Shown here: one piece after another, positions 1-11,559 of the stretch
How positions within the stretch are numbered: position 1 is the first letter of the stretch
How the letters are laid out: the number at the start of each line of letters is the position of its first letter
Source of the DNA: Perkinsus olseni
Taxonomy: Eukaryota > Perkinsozoa > Perkinsida > Perkinsidae
DNA length: 47,580 nucleotides
Reading direction: 5' to 3'
NCBI GenBank assembly: GCA_013115135.1
Contig: JABANP010000417.1
Coordinates: forward strand, 1 to 47,580
Translations under genes and position numbers: made by a program
The notes under the pieces: model-generated
Told to the model about the DNA's origin: nothing
What the model saw: only the letters and a program-made list of their open reading frames with translations
Database searches by the model: none

Positions 1-222
1 AGTGGGTGAGGCTCGACCGTTGCTGCGGACGACAGGGGGCTTACCAGAAAGGTCCGACGCCTCATTTCCGTCGGGCGTAGGGCATCCAGACTGTCTCTAT
101 AAGATGGCAGCGTGTCTTTCGAGCGGTAAGCCCTAGCTTTATTCTCAACCGTGTGATCGAGGTCGTCGTACCTAGGTGGGGATGTCTGGGATGATCGCAG
201 CAGAGGCAGCGAAGCGCTAATC

Positions 223-1338
223 CTACTTTGGAGGTGCTTCTTCTTCTTCTGCTTCCTCATTTGGGTCGGGCAGACGCTGGGCGAGATTTCTGAAAGCTTT
301 GAATATTAGCGGAGACACTACCGATAGGGGATGCTGATGCAGCGCTGATTTCAACAGCATGAACCACGACAGAGGCTAGCGCGCGTACCGCAGAGGTGTC
401 AACTCACCCTCGGGTGTGTCTACGCTGACTAGGGTAGCGTGTAGACGGATAGTATCTAGAGACTCCGTTCTCACCATAGCTACATCGGATATCTTCTTGG
501 TGGCTCACCTGTGTTCGGCGTGGGGCGGCGGCTGCACGTCGGTATCGAATAGCACTGTAGGCTCTCCCCTGGAAGTAACCATCACTCCATAACGAGGGTC
601 ACCTCTGGTCGGAATTTCGAAGAAAAACGCCTCTGCTTCCGTAAAATTGGTGCCATCACCGTGTCCCAGAGTCGCGTCTAGTTTCATGATGTTATCAGCT
701 GTTCCCAGTATGGGTATATGCCGCCATGCACCTTCAGCACTTTCGATCGTGAACTTTGCCTTCAGCCGTCGGACTTGACCGTATCGCCGCGACCTTTTGC
801 TCATTCGTCGAGGGGGAACAGGGTAGTCTTGCTCGACGAGCTCGGCTTTCCAATGACGAGGCCAGTGGCTCTCGAAGGTCGCCACCGTCACTCCTGCTTG
901 TTGGCATCGCGGCACCTGCAGTTTTTCCATCGCCATCGGCCGTAACTTGTTGAACAAGTACTCCACGTCCGATCTCGGATAGGTCAAATAGTAGTATGTA
1001 GACGAGCCCCCAGCTAGAGCTGCCCTTCGGTAGCTTATTTTCGCCCTCTGCATTCCCTCGATCCGACACACTCGGTGTGGGTTAACATCGAGAGAACCCT
1101 CACTAGAGCTTTTGGGGCGGTCCTGGATGTCGCAGACGTCACTGGTGAAGCGAATGTCATTCGATTGCTCTGCCGGGTCGATCAAGGCACCGTGTTGTGA
1201 TAGAGTACTTATCAGACCTCCTTTAGTTTTACCAATACACTGAGCTACCATCTCGTCCATGAAGTCGCAGTAATACTTATATTCGGCATTAACCAACCGA
1301 ACCAGTGTGATGCCGATGGTCACGAGATGGATTCTCAT
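223..1338 (-). CDS. Secreted type 1 superfamily protein, two exons
   Basis: Exon 1 is 1338-509 and exon 2 is 289-223. The 219-nt intron has a GTGAGC donor and a TTTCAG acceptor in phase 2, and the spliced frame ends at TAG 223-225 (about 298 residues). The first 18 residues form a signal peptide ending NA, then a YKYYCDF element. The C-terminal part of exon 1 has EAEAFFFEIP followed by VLFDTD, the family hallmark. A basic stretch lies near the middle, with an NFT sequon shortly before the AFFF block. Exon 2 encodes an acidic tail ending APPK and a stop where other members have PPxY. This is the only intact copy of the 'VRLVNAEYKYYC' subgroup; decayed sisters lie at 2.2 and 4.5 kb. Function is unknown; an extracellular or surface role is inferred from the signal peptide. 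Confidence 0.82.
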
Positions 1339-2169
1339 TTAACAACAAATACTTACACCTGACAGTTTAACTGGCTGCTGCTCGATCTCTATCCTAAAGA
1401 CGAGTAACTGAGAGCCTCTCAGTGAGAGGTGAGGTCATCTTTGATATGCCAAATCGCTGGGGTGATAGCCGAGCCTTTCCGTAAGCCTGATCAACCCATC
1501 ATCTCCCTCCACGTCTATTGATGACCACGAGGAGAGCAAACGATCATAATAATTTTAACCCTCCCCTCGACTTGAAGGGTTACATAGACCGCTCTGGAGA
1601 CGCAGGGTATCTTGAGGGCTCACAATCGGGCCACTCGGGCGAATGGATGCTAATGGAGAGCTCGAGAATGAGGGACGGGAAAATGCACCTTCGAGCGCAG
1701 CAGTGCGGGGCGGAGATTGAATCGACGGTCGCACGAGTATTGCCAGCGGCATGCCGGGATTTAACTCCGGCGGGTCCATCGACTTGCGTTCCGAGGCGAG
1801 GGCCGATCCTAACTGGCTCCGTCGGGCTTCGGTTTTGACCTTCTGGAACGATCACGGTCTCTCTGGTTTTGAGAGCAGGCGTTACGTGGACAAGACGTTG
1901 CGCCAGGGCCTCCCGCTGGACGCGAGTGGATGTTCGGGAGTGCTTTGTTGTCTCTACTGGGAATGCCGCTACTGCTCCTCGGTAGAAGCGGGCTGGACCG
2001 CCAGTTACTATGCGAAGTCTTAGCAGACGGGCCGGCTACCTCCACCGGGCGGAAGCTGCGAGTGCGAAGGCCGCTGACCACGAGTCGCTGCTCGACCCAA
2101 TCTCCTGAGCTTTTCTGTAACGATTCGGATACCGTGTGGACGGGAAGTACCTGAGGAGCTCGATTCTCA
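1339..2169. other. Gene-free stretch upstream of the 0.2 kb gene
   Basis: No convincing coding region. It holds the upstream motif copy at 1517-1530. Bases about 1640-1720 resemble 3345-3420, which lie the same way upstream of the decayed copy at 2.2-3.1 kb, so the duplicated unit includes 5' flanking DNA. Confidence 0.5.
1517..1530 (-). promoter_or_regulatory. Upstream motif, diverged copy
   Basis: ATTGATGACCACGA (plus strand) about 180 bp upstream of the ATG at 1338. It matches the recurrent ATTGACGAACACAACGA element with several differences. Confidence 0.4.
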
Positions 2170-3078
2170 ACAGAGCCGATCGCGAAAGTTGCTCCCCCAC
2201 CTGTCCTCAGTTAAACGCTTGGGCCGCATGTTCGTATCGAATAGCATAACAGGTTCGCTCTTGTGAGGTGACTCATGATTCACATCTATGATGTCTCATC
2301 CTTCCATGAGGATTCCTGAAAAGAAACGCTTCAGCTCGCAGGTGCTGAGAGTCACCATCGTGGTCACTCGGCGTCGCTCCGAGCTTCATAACACCATCAG
2401 CAGTCCGCGACACGACCAGCTTCTTCATCGTACCATCCTCCGTCTCGCGTTAGGAGACTCGGCGCTCGGCTCTCTAGCTCTGACGTCTAGACTCTAGTAT
2501 TCTCGATCCCTCGTGAAGGACCAGGGCGGGCCCCTTCCGTGAGGGATTGCCCAGCCTTCCAATACCGGGGTCCGTGAGCTTACGAAAGCGGCTCAGTCTT
2601 TTTGTTGATTGATCCTGTCGTAGTTCAAGATCCTCCAGGGCGATCGTGGATCCAGCTTAAAGAAGAAGTACCCCATTCCTGTCAGCTGGTTGGTGAGATA
2701 ATAATATGATGGTAAAGTCTAAGATTGGCTTCTCTGCTTTGTGAGATATATTGGCAGTGAGCATCCCGGTGCCGACCTCGATCTCGATGTCGCATCTGAC
2801 TCGGGGATCCACATGAAGGAACCGCCTGCGCACGACAGTGGAACCAGGTACGGCGATCCCTTTAATATGGCAAACGTCGGTTACAGTATCGAACTTCTTT
2901 CGGGTGCCTCCTGGATGAGTCAAGGCACCATGTTGTGATAGAGTACTTATCAGACCTCCTTTTGGTTTTACCAATACACTGAGCCACCATCCTCGTCCAT
3001 GAAGTCGCAGTAATACTTATATTCGGCATTAACCAACCGAACCAGTGTAATGCCGATGGGCACGAGATGGATTCTCAT
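2170..3078 (-). pseudogene. Decayed type 1 copy, sister of the 0.2 kb gene
   Basis: The first about 140 bp (3078-2938) are almost identical to 1338-1199, including the start codon context. A short insertion near 2996 after the 'DFMDE' codons shifts the frame. Further frame changes follow, and an equivalent of the VLFDT C-terminal block is recognisable near 2230-2250, followed by a possible donor near 2205. The 2040-2140 stretch below it closely matches 4490-4560 and probably is old intron or 3' sequence. The high 5' identity with strong 3' divergence points to a recent local duplication or conversion. Confidence 0.75.
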
Positions 3079-4479
3079 TTGCAAGAAATTCTAACATCGG
3101 ATATCTGCCTGGTCTAGAACAGCTGCTGTAGCAATGGTAACTTCTGGAAGGCCAGGCTATCCTTGTTATGTCAGCGTGAACGCCGATTGCCCATGAAGCT
3201 TTTCACTCTCATCTATTGACTAACACAAGAGAGGCTTACTAACACGTCTTTTTACAACCATGCCCTCGAAAGGAAGAGCTCGAGGACCACTCAGAGAACA
3301 CGTGTATCCCGAGGCATCGGAACCGGCGAGTTTAAGCGACCAGTGATAGTGGAAGCTCGAAGGAGAGAGCGGAAAATGCATCTTCGAGCACAGCAGTGCG
3401 GGCGAGATTTTTATTCATGACGTGAGGGACCAACATAACAGGCATGCAGAATCTCATTCGACCTTGTGGAATCTGGAATGAAGATCTACTGGCGTACGAA
3501 AGGGCTAAGTCACTCACAAATAGTAGGCAAGTCCACTCAGCCTGAGTGGTCTACCAGTTGTTCTCATAGGTCTCCGAACGCATTGGTCGAGAAGATACTC
3601 TAGATTGCCAGGGAGGATTCTTCTCAGCTTCTCCAAGCGACCAAATCAGGGGAGTACCATCATTGCCTTCTGTGGATCGGTTGGGGCCCAACCGTTGAGC
3701 ACCCGGGTGATATGCACACCTCCCAGACGGGCTGGCCCATCATTAGTATTGCCCTTTTTCACTAGTTTCAGATGAATGCGATGGAGTTGACGTGAAGGCG
3801 TGGTTTCAGCCGCTGTTTGATGATGCCACCCACTTGGTCGTGCGCAAAGTCATTTGAGAGTTGAATACTCATAACGGAACATGATTGTAAGTTAGCAGAT
3901 GGACTCAACTGAACAGAGCGAGGCGCTCTCGTCCCAAAGGAGTGTCCGTGGCTGGGTGAGGGAGGCGAGGTGGAAAAATTGGATTATCCTCAGGGCGCTG
4001 CTGATGCTGGTTCGCCCTGATCATTGCAAGCTCACTCAAACCAAACTTCTTCCATGGGTAACACATCTTGATGAACACCGATCAAGCATGCGGCATGAAC
4101 AAGAGCAGCAAGGTGGGGGGTCGTCTTGATTACCCTCTCCGTCGTAGAGTCTCCGATATCCAACCGGAGTGGTGTCGACCGTGGTCTGAAGAGTGAGAAA
4201 TGAATGTACAGCTGTTGACGACAGTAGTCCACCATAAAGGGGTCTGCCATTTTGACCCTTGTCGACCCAGACTTGCGCATCCAGACTCTCGTCCTGCCTA
4301 AAGACCCAACTCAAATCGGCCCGGAACTAGGGCGTAATTTATGTTCTTGCGATATCCATGCACTGCGACATGTTTTTGAATGAGTCTCAATTCGATGATG
4401 TCCCAATAACATCGCCATTTGCTCGGGTCAACCGAACAAAGGCTGCCGAGCGACAAGGACCAGGAACCGCTAAGTGCAG
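3079..4479. other. Gene-free stretch
   Basis: It holds the motif copy at 3215-3230 and the duplicated upstream segment around 3340-3500. Short open frames on both strands between 3.9 and 4.5 kb show no family signature or signal peptide and were not called. Confidence 0.4.
3215..3230 (-). promoter_or_regulatory. Upstream motif copy
   Basis: ATTGACTAACACAAGA, about 140 bp upstream of the decayed gene start at 3078. It is well conserved although the gene is broken. Confidence 0.45.
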
Positions 4480-5477
4480 CATAACTCACCTTTGGGCTTC
4501 TCTGTAACGATTCGGATATCGTACGGACGAGAAGTACCTGAAGAACTCTATTCTCAACAGCCGAAACGGCGGAGTTCCTCCTCCACGTCGCTTCTCACTT
4601 GTATTCAGATGACCGCAGAGGTCGCATACTCGTATCGAATAGAATGGCAGACTCCTTTGAAAGTGACCATGATCGCTCTGTGAGATTCTCCCAGCCAAGA
4701 GTATTCGAAGATGAATGCCTCCCGCTCGTATGGGGTGATCATCATCATCGTACTGACCCGGCGATGTCTCAAGTCTCATCATCTCATCGAAAGTGTCAAT
4801 GCGGTCAGATTCTTCAACGTACCATTGTCCATTCTGACCTGGAACTTTGGCCGTCTCTGACGGCAGAATGGCGATATCTCAGCCGGTCTCGATCCGCTCG
4901 ACCAGGTAACCCAAAGCACCCTGGAGGAGCATCCTGGAGCACGGCTGACCTCTTCCGTGAGTTGCCCTCCAATAGCGAGGCGCGTGGCTCACGAAGTCGC
5001 CGCAGTGGTTCCTATTGATTGGCTCCGTCGAGCGCACAACATCTTCCGGCGCAATTGGTCTCCAACGCGGCAAATTGGTAACTCGTTCCGGTTATCTGAT
5101 TGGTCAGAAAATAATATGAAGGTATATCGAATATTCTTTTTCTCTCTTTCATCGTCGATATACTCTCGTCTCATGCAATCGGACTCCAGCACTTAATTTC
5201 GATGTCACGTTTCTCGGAAATCAGCTGAACCTTCCGCCGACCCCGTTGGGCGGTCTTTGCCAGCGAAACCTCGCTAACATATCTAACTAGCAGTTTGGTC
5301 GATCATGGATGGGTCAATGCACCGTGTTGTGACAAGAGTAGGTCACGGGGCCTCAATAGGTCTACCACCATTTTCACTGGGCCCGTAGCTCCTCGAAGAA
5401 TTTGCAGTAATACTTGTATTCAGCGTTGGCCAACCAAGTGAGCGTCGAGACCGATGACCACAGAGATGGGCTCTCAT
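4480..5477 (-). pseudogene. Decayed type 1 copy, third of the subgroup
   Basis: An ATG at 5475-5477 opens a frame whose homology to the 0.2 kb gene continues only after a one-base shift, giving the 'NAEYKYYC' region at about 5400-5430. In-frame stops follow within 100 bp. A C-terminal remnant and a GTGAGA donor-like site lie near 4595, with a TTACAG acceptor-like site near 4500. Several frameshifts make it non-functional. Confidence 0.7.
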
Positions 5478-6339
5478 TCGCAAGATATACTAAAATGTGA
5501 GCATCGTCATTATCGAGTACTGTGCTCCTGCTTCGGTGTGCGCACCAGAAGTGGCCTTCCTTCCGTAAGAATCGTTTCCCCTATGATGTGGGCTAGCACC
5601 CATAGATGCTATAACCCAGGAGTCTACTATGAAACGCTGCTGTATTCGCGTGGAGAATTAGCGGCAGAGAGGCCGATCATCAGCCGCCGATGGTTTGGTG
5701 GTGATCAGATTCCACCTGCTGGCCTTGAATCTTCACCGCTCCTCTGGTCGCAAACCAAGGACACCAGAGGCTGATACTAGTCAATCACATCCATTGACGA
5801 CGCTACGAGTGGCTGTCGTCACAACGATCGCAATGAGGAAGTGATACGGACTCATCTGCATGGATGAGCCGAAAGGTGCTCACTTTCTACGGAGAATAGT
5901 CCGGTCTTGGAGTTAGCGCCGCGGAGCACTAGAGGTGCTGGTGCGTCTCAATACCTGCAGGACCGTATACGGTGCTGATATCTTTGGTGGAGCACCTGCG
6001 CCGCTTGCCTGTGACCTATCCGACCGGAGGCTCACACTGCCACCTATGTGCAAGGCTGATCCACAACCGTTTGAATGGCGCTTGGCCATGGGAGCAATCC
6101 TCCGCAGCCAGAAGCTTGATTTTCTCCATGTTCCGGTGAGTCTCCAATACCCGTCGCTTCAGCACAGGCTGGCTTGCCTGCCCCATTACCTGGAGCACTC
6201 AGCACTGTGGGCGCTGGACGGAAATTAGCCGCGGTGTTACCTTGGTAGCGAGCGAGATCGATCGATCGCCTTCTGAGCTGAGGCAGCGTACATTCCGATC
6301 TCGAGGCGGTTCGTTCCCTAGCAAAGGGAGAACTTTTTC
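5478..6339. other. Gene-free stretch
   Basis: Contains the motif copy at 5793-5808. Open frames on both strands near 5.9-6.4 kb carry no recognised motif; part may be 3' debris of the pseudogene that follows. Confidence 0.35.
5793..5808 (-). promoter_or_regulatory. Upstream motif copy
   Basis: ATTGACGACGCTACGA, about 315 bp upstream of the pseudogene start at 5477. The left half is exact and the right half diverged. Confidence 0.4.
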
Positions 6340-7226
6340 GTCCTACCCGGGGGCAGAGTATATCCTCGTGATCTCTAGGCGCTTTCATGCTGTTCTGCTA
6401 TGGTATGTAAGAATTTACTCCTGACGTTGGCATGAGGCGTACTGCCTTGGGATCGCTGGAAGCTCGAAGAAGGCCTCAACAATTCTCTCCTCTCCATCCA
6501 CAATTCCTCTGAACCCTTTCTACAATACCGCAGTAAGGTTTCCGCCTCTGTAAAATTGTATACGGTCGTTTCCTCGGAAACCTTTGACGATTCCACCATC
6601 GAGCGTTTTCACGTTCCTCAAAATCCATTCCGATTCGGAGAAATTAACCCTCAGCTCGAAGACCCGCTTATATCTCTTCTTCGTCTCGGAGTATCTCCCT
6701 TGTTTCAATATCGCCGTCCACTTCGTCGGGTGATGCACGACGAACTCCGCCTACGGGTGGGAGGTCTCCCCTCAAAGGGATGCATACATCGAGACCGGCA
6801 TCAGTCGTGTAGAAGCGTCTCGGCCCATCATAATCCGTGAAGTTGACGTCAAAATAACCCGGCTGTCCGTTTCTCCCATCCACCTTTTCATACTTGATGG
6901 GGTACTCAACGGAGCCATGGGAACTTTCAGTTTCTATTGAGGACCCGCGGCGCTCCGCGAGACAGGACGTCCACGTATGAGACAGCGCGGATGAGCCTTG
7001 CAGCTTGAAGGCTGTTATAGTACCAGGGCATTCGCGGGTGGTCTTCATAGGCCGAAGATTTCGTTCACGCGTTTATTCCGACTATTCCGTACCACTCCTT
7101 TGTCCGAAAGCGCACGGACTGCAGTGCTTTATGGAAGTGACAGTAGAACTTGAATGGGCGCTCTCGAAGGCTGATCACACCCAAGGCGCTGGGAACAAAG
7201 AAAGCCCATAAAACATTGAAGGGCAT
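6340..7226 (-). pseudogene. Decayed type 1 gene with multiple frameshifts
   Basis: It begins at ATG 7226 with a signal peptide followed by PFKFYCHF, then stops after about 55 codons. Homology to the 9.7 kb gene resumes in other frames: the 'AYEDHPR' region near 7035, 'PIKYEKVDG' near 6880, 'VNFTDYDGPRRF' near 6820, 'HHPTKWTAIL' near 6725, and remnants of the C-terminal block around 6370-6540. At least three frame changes and internal stops are present. No upstream motif was found for it. Confidence 0.8.
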
Positions 7227-7620
7227 TGTAAGTGAGCACAGGCTGACACTGGAAGCTGCATTTAACATTCCGAGACGGCTCATTAGAGTGCGGCAGTGGC
7301 TAACACCACTTTCAGAGCTGCGCTCTTCGCATACTGGAGGTAACCCATTCTCCATTCCTATGGGTGGAGGCGACTATGTTGTCCCTGTGATGTCGGCGTT
7401 ATTCGTGTGGAGCCTCGGCTTAAGACTGCGCGTCCGGACTCGGTGTGGTGTCGCAGCGGTGTCCGACTCGAGACACAGTGTTAGGAGTGTTCTCATCGAG
7501 TACGAGGGAGAAGGATTCTTTGATTCGGTGAGGGCTGGCGCTACCCTCGCCCCAGAGCCCTTTAAAGGTTTCGGCGCTGGAACTCCGGCCAGCCCTGGAT
7601 TATCGGTGATAACTTCATCC
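7227..7620. other. Gene-free stretch
   Basis: Open frames overlap on both strands (for example 7374-7637) but none shows family or domain signatures. The right edge meets the foldback element. Confidence 0.35.
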
Positions 7621-7951
7621 CTACACCTTTTCAACATCTAGTTCGCCAGTGGAACCATCAAGTTCGCCGGGCGGGCGAAGTTGGATGTACAGAATCTGAG
7701 AACGGGAATATCTATTTCCGCACGTGGAACATTCAATTTCGCGTTGGGACTTTCGAGATCCGCACGTTGGCCTTTCGTAAGTTCAATTTCGACACGATGG
7801 AACTTTTCGACTTCGCAATAGGGAACTACAATTTCGCATTCGAGACGTTCAATATTCGTGGTGGTCCTTTGGAACCTGCAATTTCGCGGCACTGGAAAAT
7901 TCAACTTCGGAAATGGGATGTTCGATTTCGTTGTCGCCAGCACTTTTTGCA
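7621..7951 (+). repeat. Left inverted arm of foldback element
   Basis: Pairs with 8242-8577 on the opposite strand. It is made of degenerate subrepeats roughly 15-25 bp long containing AATTTCG. Confidence 0.8.
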
Positions 7952-8241
7952 CTTGGAGGTGCTCTCACTGAGTCTGGAGATCGGCAGAAGCTCTACTCTC
8001 CCCCTTCACGGATAAAAGCCGAAAGGGAGGGGCGGGAGGGCCACAAAACTCAAAGGAGTCTTCCTCTCCTGGATTAGTGCGCTATATAGCACTTATCTCG
8101 TTCTTCAATGAGCAACCCATGTCAGGATTCTAGCGTGACGCTCTCGCTTCCCATGGTCGTGCGTGTGCGTACACAGGCACAGCTTCGTCGTGTACCCCAT
8201 ACGCACTACCGAGATCAGAGGGCTCAGCAATGCTTGATCGT

Positions 8242-8577
8242 TGGCAAAAGTGCTGGCGATCAACGAAATCGAACATCCCATTTCCGAAGTTGAATTTTTC
8301 CGGTGCCGCGAAGTGTAGAGGTTCCGGGACCGCTCACGAATATTTGAACGTTCGAATGCGAAATTGTAGTTCCCTATTGCGAGGATTGAAAGTTCCATTG
8401 TGTCGAGATTGAACTTACGAAAGGCCAACGTGATGCGGATTCAGAGTATCGCAGCACTTGAAGTGAATGTTCCACGTGCGGATAGCTCATGTCCCGTTTC
8501 AGATTCGTACATCCAACTTCGCCCGCCTCGGCGAGCAGTGGATTTCCACTGTCGAACTAGATGTTGAAAAGGTGTAG
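8242..8577 (-). repeat. Right inverted arm of foldback element
   Basis: Reverse-complement partner of the left arm, with small insertions and deletions relative to it, so the two arms have drifted since formation. Confidence 0.8.
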
Positions 8578-8632
8578 AATATCTAGAATATGGTGACTGA
8601 GTTGGGAGTTGTCTGTAAAGAAAGTGCTCGAG

Positions 8633-8863
8633 CTAAAAAGTGCCGAATTTAAACTGTATGAGTTGGGATGTCACCCGGCGTACGACGTACGCGGGGAGTC
8701 CATGAGAGGATATACCGGTTAGGTCGCCGCCGGGCCGAGTCAGAAGGCATACGGACTGCAGTGCCTCGTAGAAGTGACAGTAGACCTTGGACGGACGCTG
8801 CCACATAGCGGAAGTTGTGATCACACCAGGAATGACAAGACGTAGTGAAGCCTTCATGGTCAT
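8633..8863 (-). pseudogene. Truncated 5' end of a type 1 gene
   Basis: ATG at 8863 (or 8857) opens a 77-codon frame with a signal peptide, the VYCHF element and LQSVC, all typical of type 1. Family homology fades after a frame change near 8680, and the frame stops at 8633, only 55 bp from the foldback element. The rest of the gene is absent. The foldback insertion or an associated deletion may have removed it. Confidence 0.7.
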
Positions 8864-9675
8864 CGGTAACGAAGGAACCAACAGAGACTTCCCGAGCATT
8901 GATGTAGAGAACAGAAGAGAGTCGATATTGAGACCGACAGGATATGATCAGGGTGGACGGGAATCGAAAGATAGGCTAATACATGAGGAGAGAGAAGGCC
9001 TCTGGTTGAAGCCAAGCGCCCATCATACCTTTCGATATACTGGATTATTTTACCTGGATTACACATGGCAACTTCCGAGACTATCTCTGTAACAAAATTT
9101 TCCCCGAGGTCCGACTGAAAGTTAGTCAAGTACACCGCAGTGCATCAAGGAAGCATGCCAATGGTTGGCCATCAGGCTGAATATATTACAAGCTCACAGA
9201 AGTAGCCATTTTCTCTGAGAGGCTCGCAAAAGTTGCTTTCTCGCAAGTCAAATCGTCAAGTCTCCGAGTCAGTCTTCGAGACAAAGTCGTATATGCCAAA
9301 CGGTTAGTTCCTCATCACTTGTTAGGTCAGGTCAACGGGAGGGATCCCTCCGTCCCATTCATTGACGAACACAACGACGGTATACTCATCACCAAGCGAA
9401 GTTGACACACGTACTCAAACATCGACATCAATGAACACGGATGAAGTCGAGTCCGCGACCGACAGAGGAGTCGTGTGGCAGTGATCATTTTGTCAGTGCT
9501 AGCTGGCTCGACACCTGTCACAAAAGATGTAGGAGTCGGTATGAAAATGACAATGCGTGCATGCAGGCGGATAGCGTTCACGATCGATTTTCCGCACTTC
9601 CGTTAGAAGCCTTCCAATCACGTGTGAATCCACCCAGTTCACATCGGTACTTACTCGACTGGCATCGGAATTGAA
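8864..9675. other. Gene-free stretch
   Basis: Contains one of the best motif copies (9361-9376). No coding signature was recognised. Confidence 0.4.
9361..9376 (-). promoter_or_regulatory. Upstream motif, consensus copy
   Basis: ATTGACGAACACAACG followed by A, about 500 bp upstream of the truncated gene at 8863. It is identical over 17 bp to the copy at 12781. Confidence 0.5.
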
Positions 9676-10660
9676 TCATCGAGGAAGTACGCCGGTCGCT
9701 TCTTCATAACTTGGGGGAGCGTCTCCGTAACTGAAATAAATACTCGGTCACGCAGACCGACTAGACACCCGAAGGGAGGCCAGTCGTTAGAGAATCATAC
9801 CTTGGTAGACCAGCTGAATTGGACGGTCGAGGTCTCATCATCCTGAGGGAGATTCGTCAGGCGAAGAAGAGGGAAACCTTCCGGTCTCACGCTGGCGGGA
9901 GCATGTCGTGTTCTCGGAGCTCCACCTCATCCGTTCTGTAAAGCATATAAGAAAACACTCCTGAGGTCAGCATCAGGCCGTATTGAGTTTCGTTTGTCGG
10001 CAGTTTGAAGAAGAAAGCCTCGGCCCTTTTCTTTCTCCCAGCCGCCTTTGCTTTGAAACCTTTGACAAGTCCACCATGGAGAGTCTTCACCTTCTTGAAA
10101 TCGTATACAGAATAACGACCGATAGCTTTGATCTTGAAAGTCGTTCCGCCAGGTTTTTCCTCGAGTGTTGCCGTCCAATTCGTCGGATAAAGAGCCTCGA
10201 ACGTCGCCTGGGGTGGGGTTCCCCTCAGAGGGACTTCATCAATCGAGACCGGGACAAGACGAGTGAAGCGTCTGGGAGACTCAAAGCTCGTGAAGTTGAC
10301 ATCGAAGTAGCTCCCATTTTTTCCATTCACCTTCTCGTACTTAACAGGATAATCAACCGGCCACGGGAACTCGCCGATCTCCAGGGCGTTCCATTCTCCT
10401 CGAGGGTACACGGTAATGGAGCCTAGCCGCGTATGAGGACGCCAGTTGAAGCTTTCATACTGTGGTACCCGTGGGTGGTCTTCATATGCGGAAATCTTGT
10501 GTGAGGATATACCCCATATCCCATGCTTTTCCACTGTCCGAAAACAGACGGACTGCAGCGTAGCATCGAAGTGACAGTAAAACTTGAATGGGTGTTCTCG
10601 GAAGAGCTGGGCCTCAACAACGCCGGTAATGACGAGATATGAGAAAGCCTTGAGGACCAT
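9676..10660 (-). CDS. Secreted type 1 superfamily protein, PPSY tail
   Basis: Exon 1 is 10660-9891 and exon 2 is 9730-9676, joined over a 160-nt intron (GTGAGA donor, TTTCAG acceptor, phase 2); about 274 residues. The start at 10660 is the first ATG of the frame and gives a signal peptide. Family landmarks are PFKFYCHF near residue 30, LQSVC, a YESF segment, FPWPVDYPVKYEKV, a VNFT sequon, LVPVSIDEVPLRG, and EAFFFKLP followed by YGLM and LYRTDEV. The short second exon encodes APPSYEEATG, a PPxY motif of the kind bound by WW domains. The sequence shows no intermediate membrane segment, so whether the tail meets a cytosolic partner is unclear. This is the cleanest type 1 example in the window. 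Confidence 0.88.
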
Positions 10661-11559
10661 GAGGCAGCCACGGTACAAGCACAGACTTCGAATTTAACAT
10701 GACATCTGATAGGCCGTGGCCCACGAGCTCACTGCCGAACGACTAATCCCTGCCGTTGAAAGGGTGTCGAGAGAGGGCTGGTCCAACAAGGTATAGTGAC
10801 TCGACAGATCAATATAGCCTGTCAGAGTCGAGACTGTGTGAAGGGCCTAGCGTCGAACGCTCTAGGGATCTCTCAGTACTCGTTCGGCCGCGAGGCAGTA
10901 GGTTCCCCATGCCCCCTAGCACTCATCTGCTGACGAACACAGCGCAGATCGAGAGAGGCCACGCAACGTAGCCGATACAGCACACAAACATGTAAGTCAA
11001 CTAACACACCGAAGTGCCATAGAGATAAAGAATGAGGAGCTTCGAAGCGATTCGGTGAAGTTCTTCTATTCTTCTCGCTAAAATATAAATGCCTTGGCCG
11101 TCTGTCGTCACTTCTAGATTCACTGAACAACAGAGATAGGATATCGAGCTACATTGGAGCAGAGAGAAACAGTGAGCCATGATGATCATGATGGATGATC
11201 GATAACCCCATACGCCCGGTACGCTCTGAGGATCCTCGCTTCCCCGTGTATGTTCGATAGCACCGTACCGTGAACACCTCTGGACGGTTCACACGCCGAG
11301 ACAATCTTCACCTCATTGTGGTTGGCCGCCGGCGAGAGGAGAGAACTCCTCGTAAGCGGGTGGGAGGTCCTCGTTGCGAGGAGGAGGGTGAGGGTGACTG
11401 AACAGACATCGCGTACTCGCTGCGCCCCATCGTAAGTATTTCGAAGGAACCAACGCTTATCCGTGAGCGCGGGAGCGCACGAAAATATGAATAATAGGCC
11501 AGAGTGGAAAGCCCAGGGTGATGATCGGCTCACCCGCGACGCCGGGGCGTGGGTAGGAA
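10661..11559. other. Gene-free stretch
   Basis: Holds the motif copy at 10930-10945. A minus-strand open frame at 11186-11533 overlaps the decayed 3' end of the next gene in another frame and was not called. Confidence 0.4.
10930..10945 (-). promoter_or_regulatory. Upstream motif copy
   Basis: CTGACGAACACAGCGC, about 270 bp upstream of the ATG at 10660. The central GACGAACACA core is intact. Confidence 0.5.

Larger units (their letters stand above)
7621..8577. mobile_element. Foldback element with long inverted arms
   Basis: Left arm 7621-7951 and right arm 8577-8242 are inverted copies of about 330 bp, starting with an identical CTACACCTTTTCAACATCTA terminus and diverging slightly inside. 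About 290 bp of unrelated sequence separates them. The arms consist of degenerate short repeats built around CAATTTCG and GGAAC words. Both ends carry TA just outside CACC, compatible with a TA target duplication. No transposase frame is present, so it would be non-autonomous. Both arms translate to similar but meaningless peptides because of the repeat structure. Confidence 0.8.

Noticed and set aside
7374..7637. 88-codon minus-strand frame possibly continuing the truncated 8.6 kb gene across the foldback element
   Set aside because: The peptide shows no type 1 landmarks, so it is not the missing half of the gene.
7638..8428. Similar open frames on opposite strands within the foldback arms
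   Set aside because: They arise from the inverted repeats and their AATTTCG subrepeats, not from a protein.
9195..9225. GTAGCCATTTT resembling a dinoflagellate-type spliced-leader sequence
   Set aside because: Only the middle matches, and flanks and donor do not fit a spliced-leader RNA gene.
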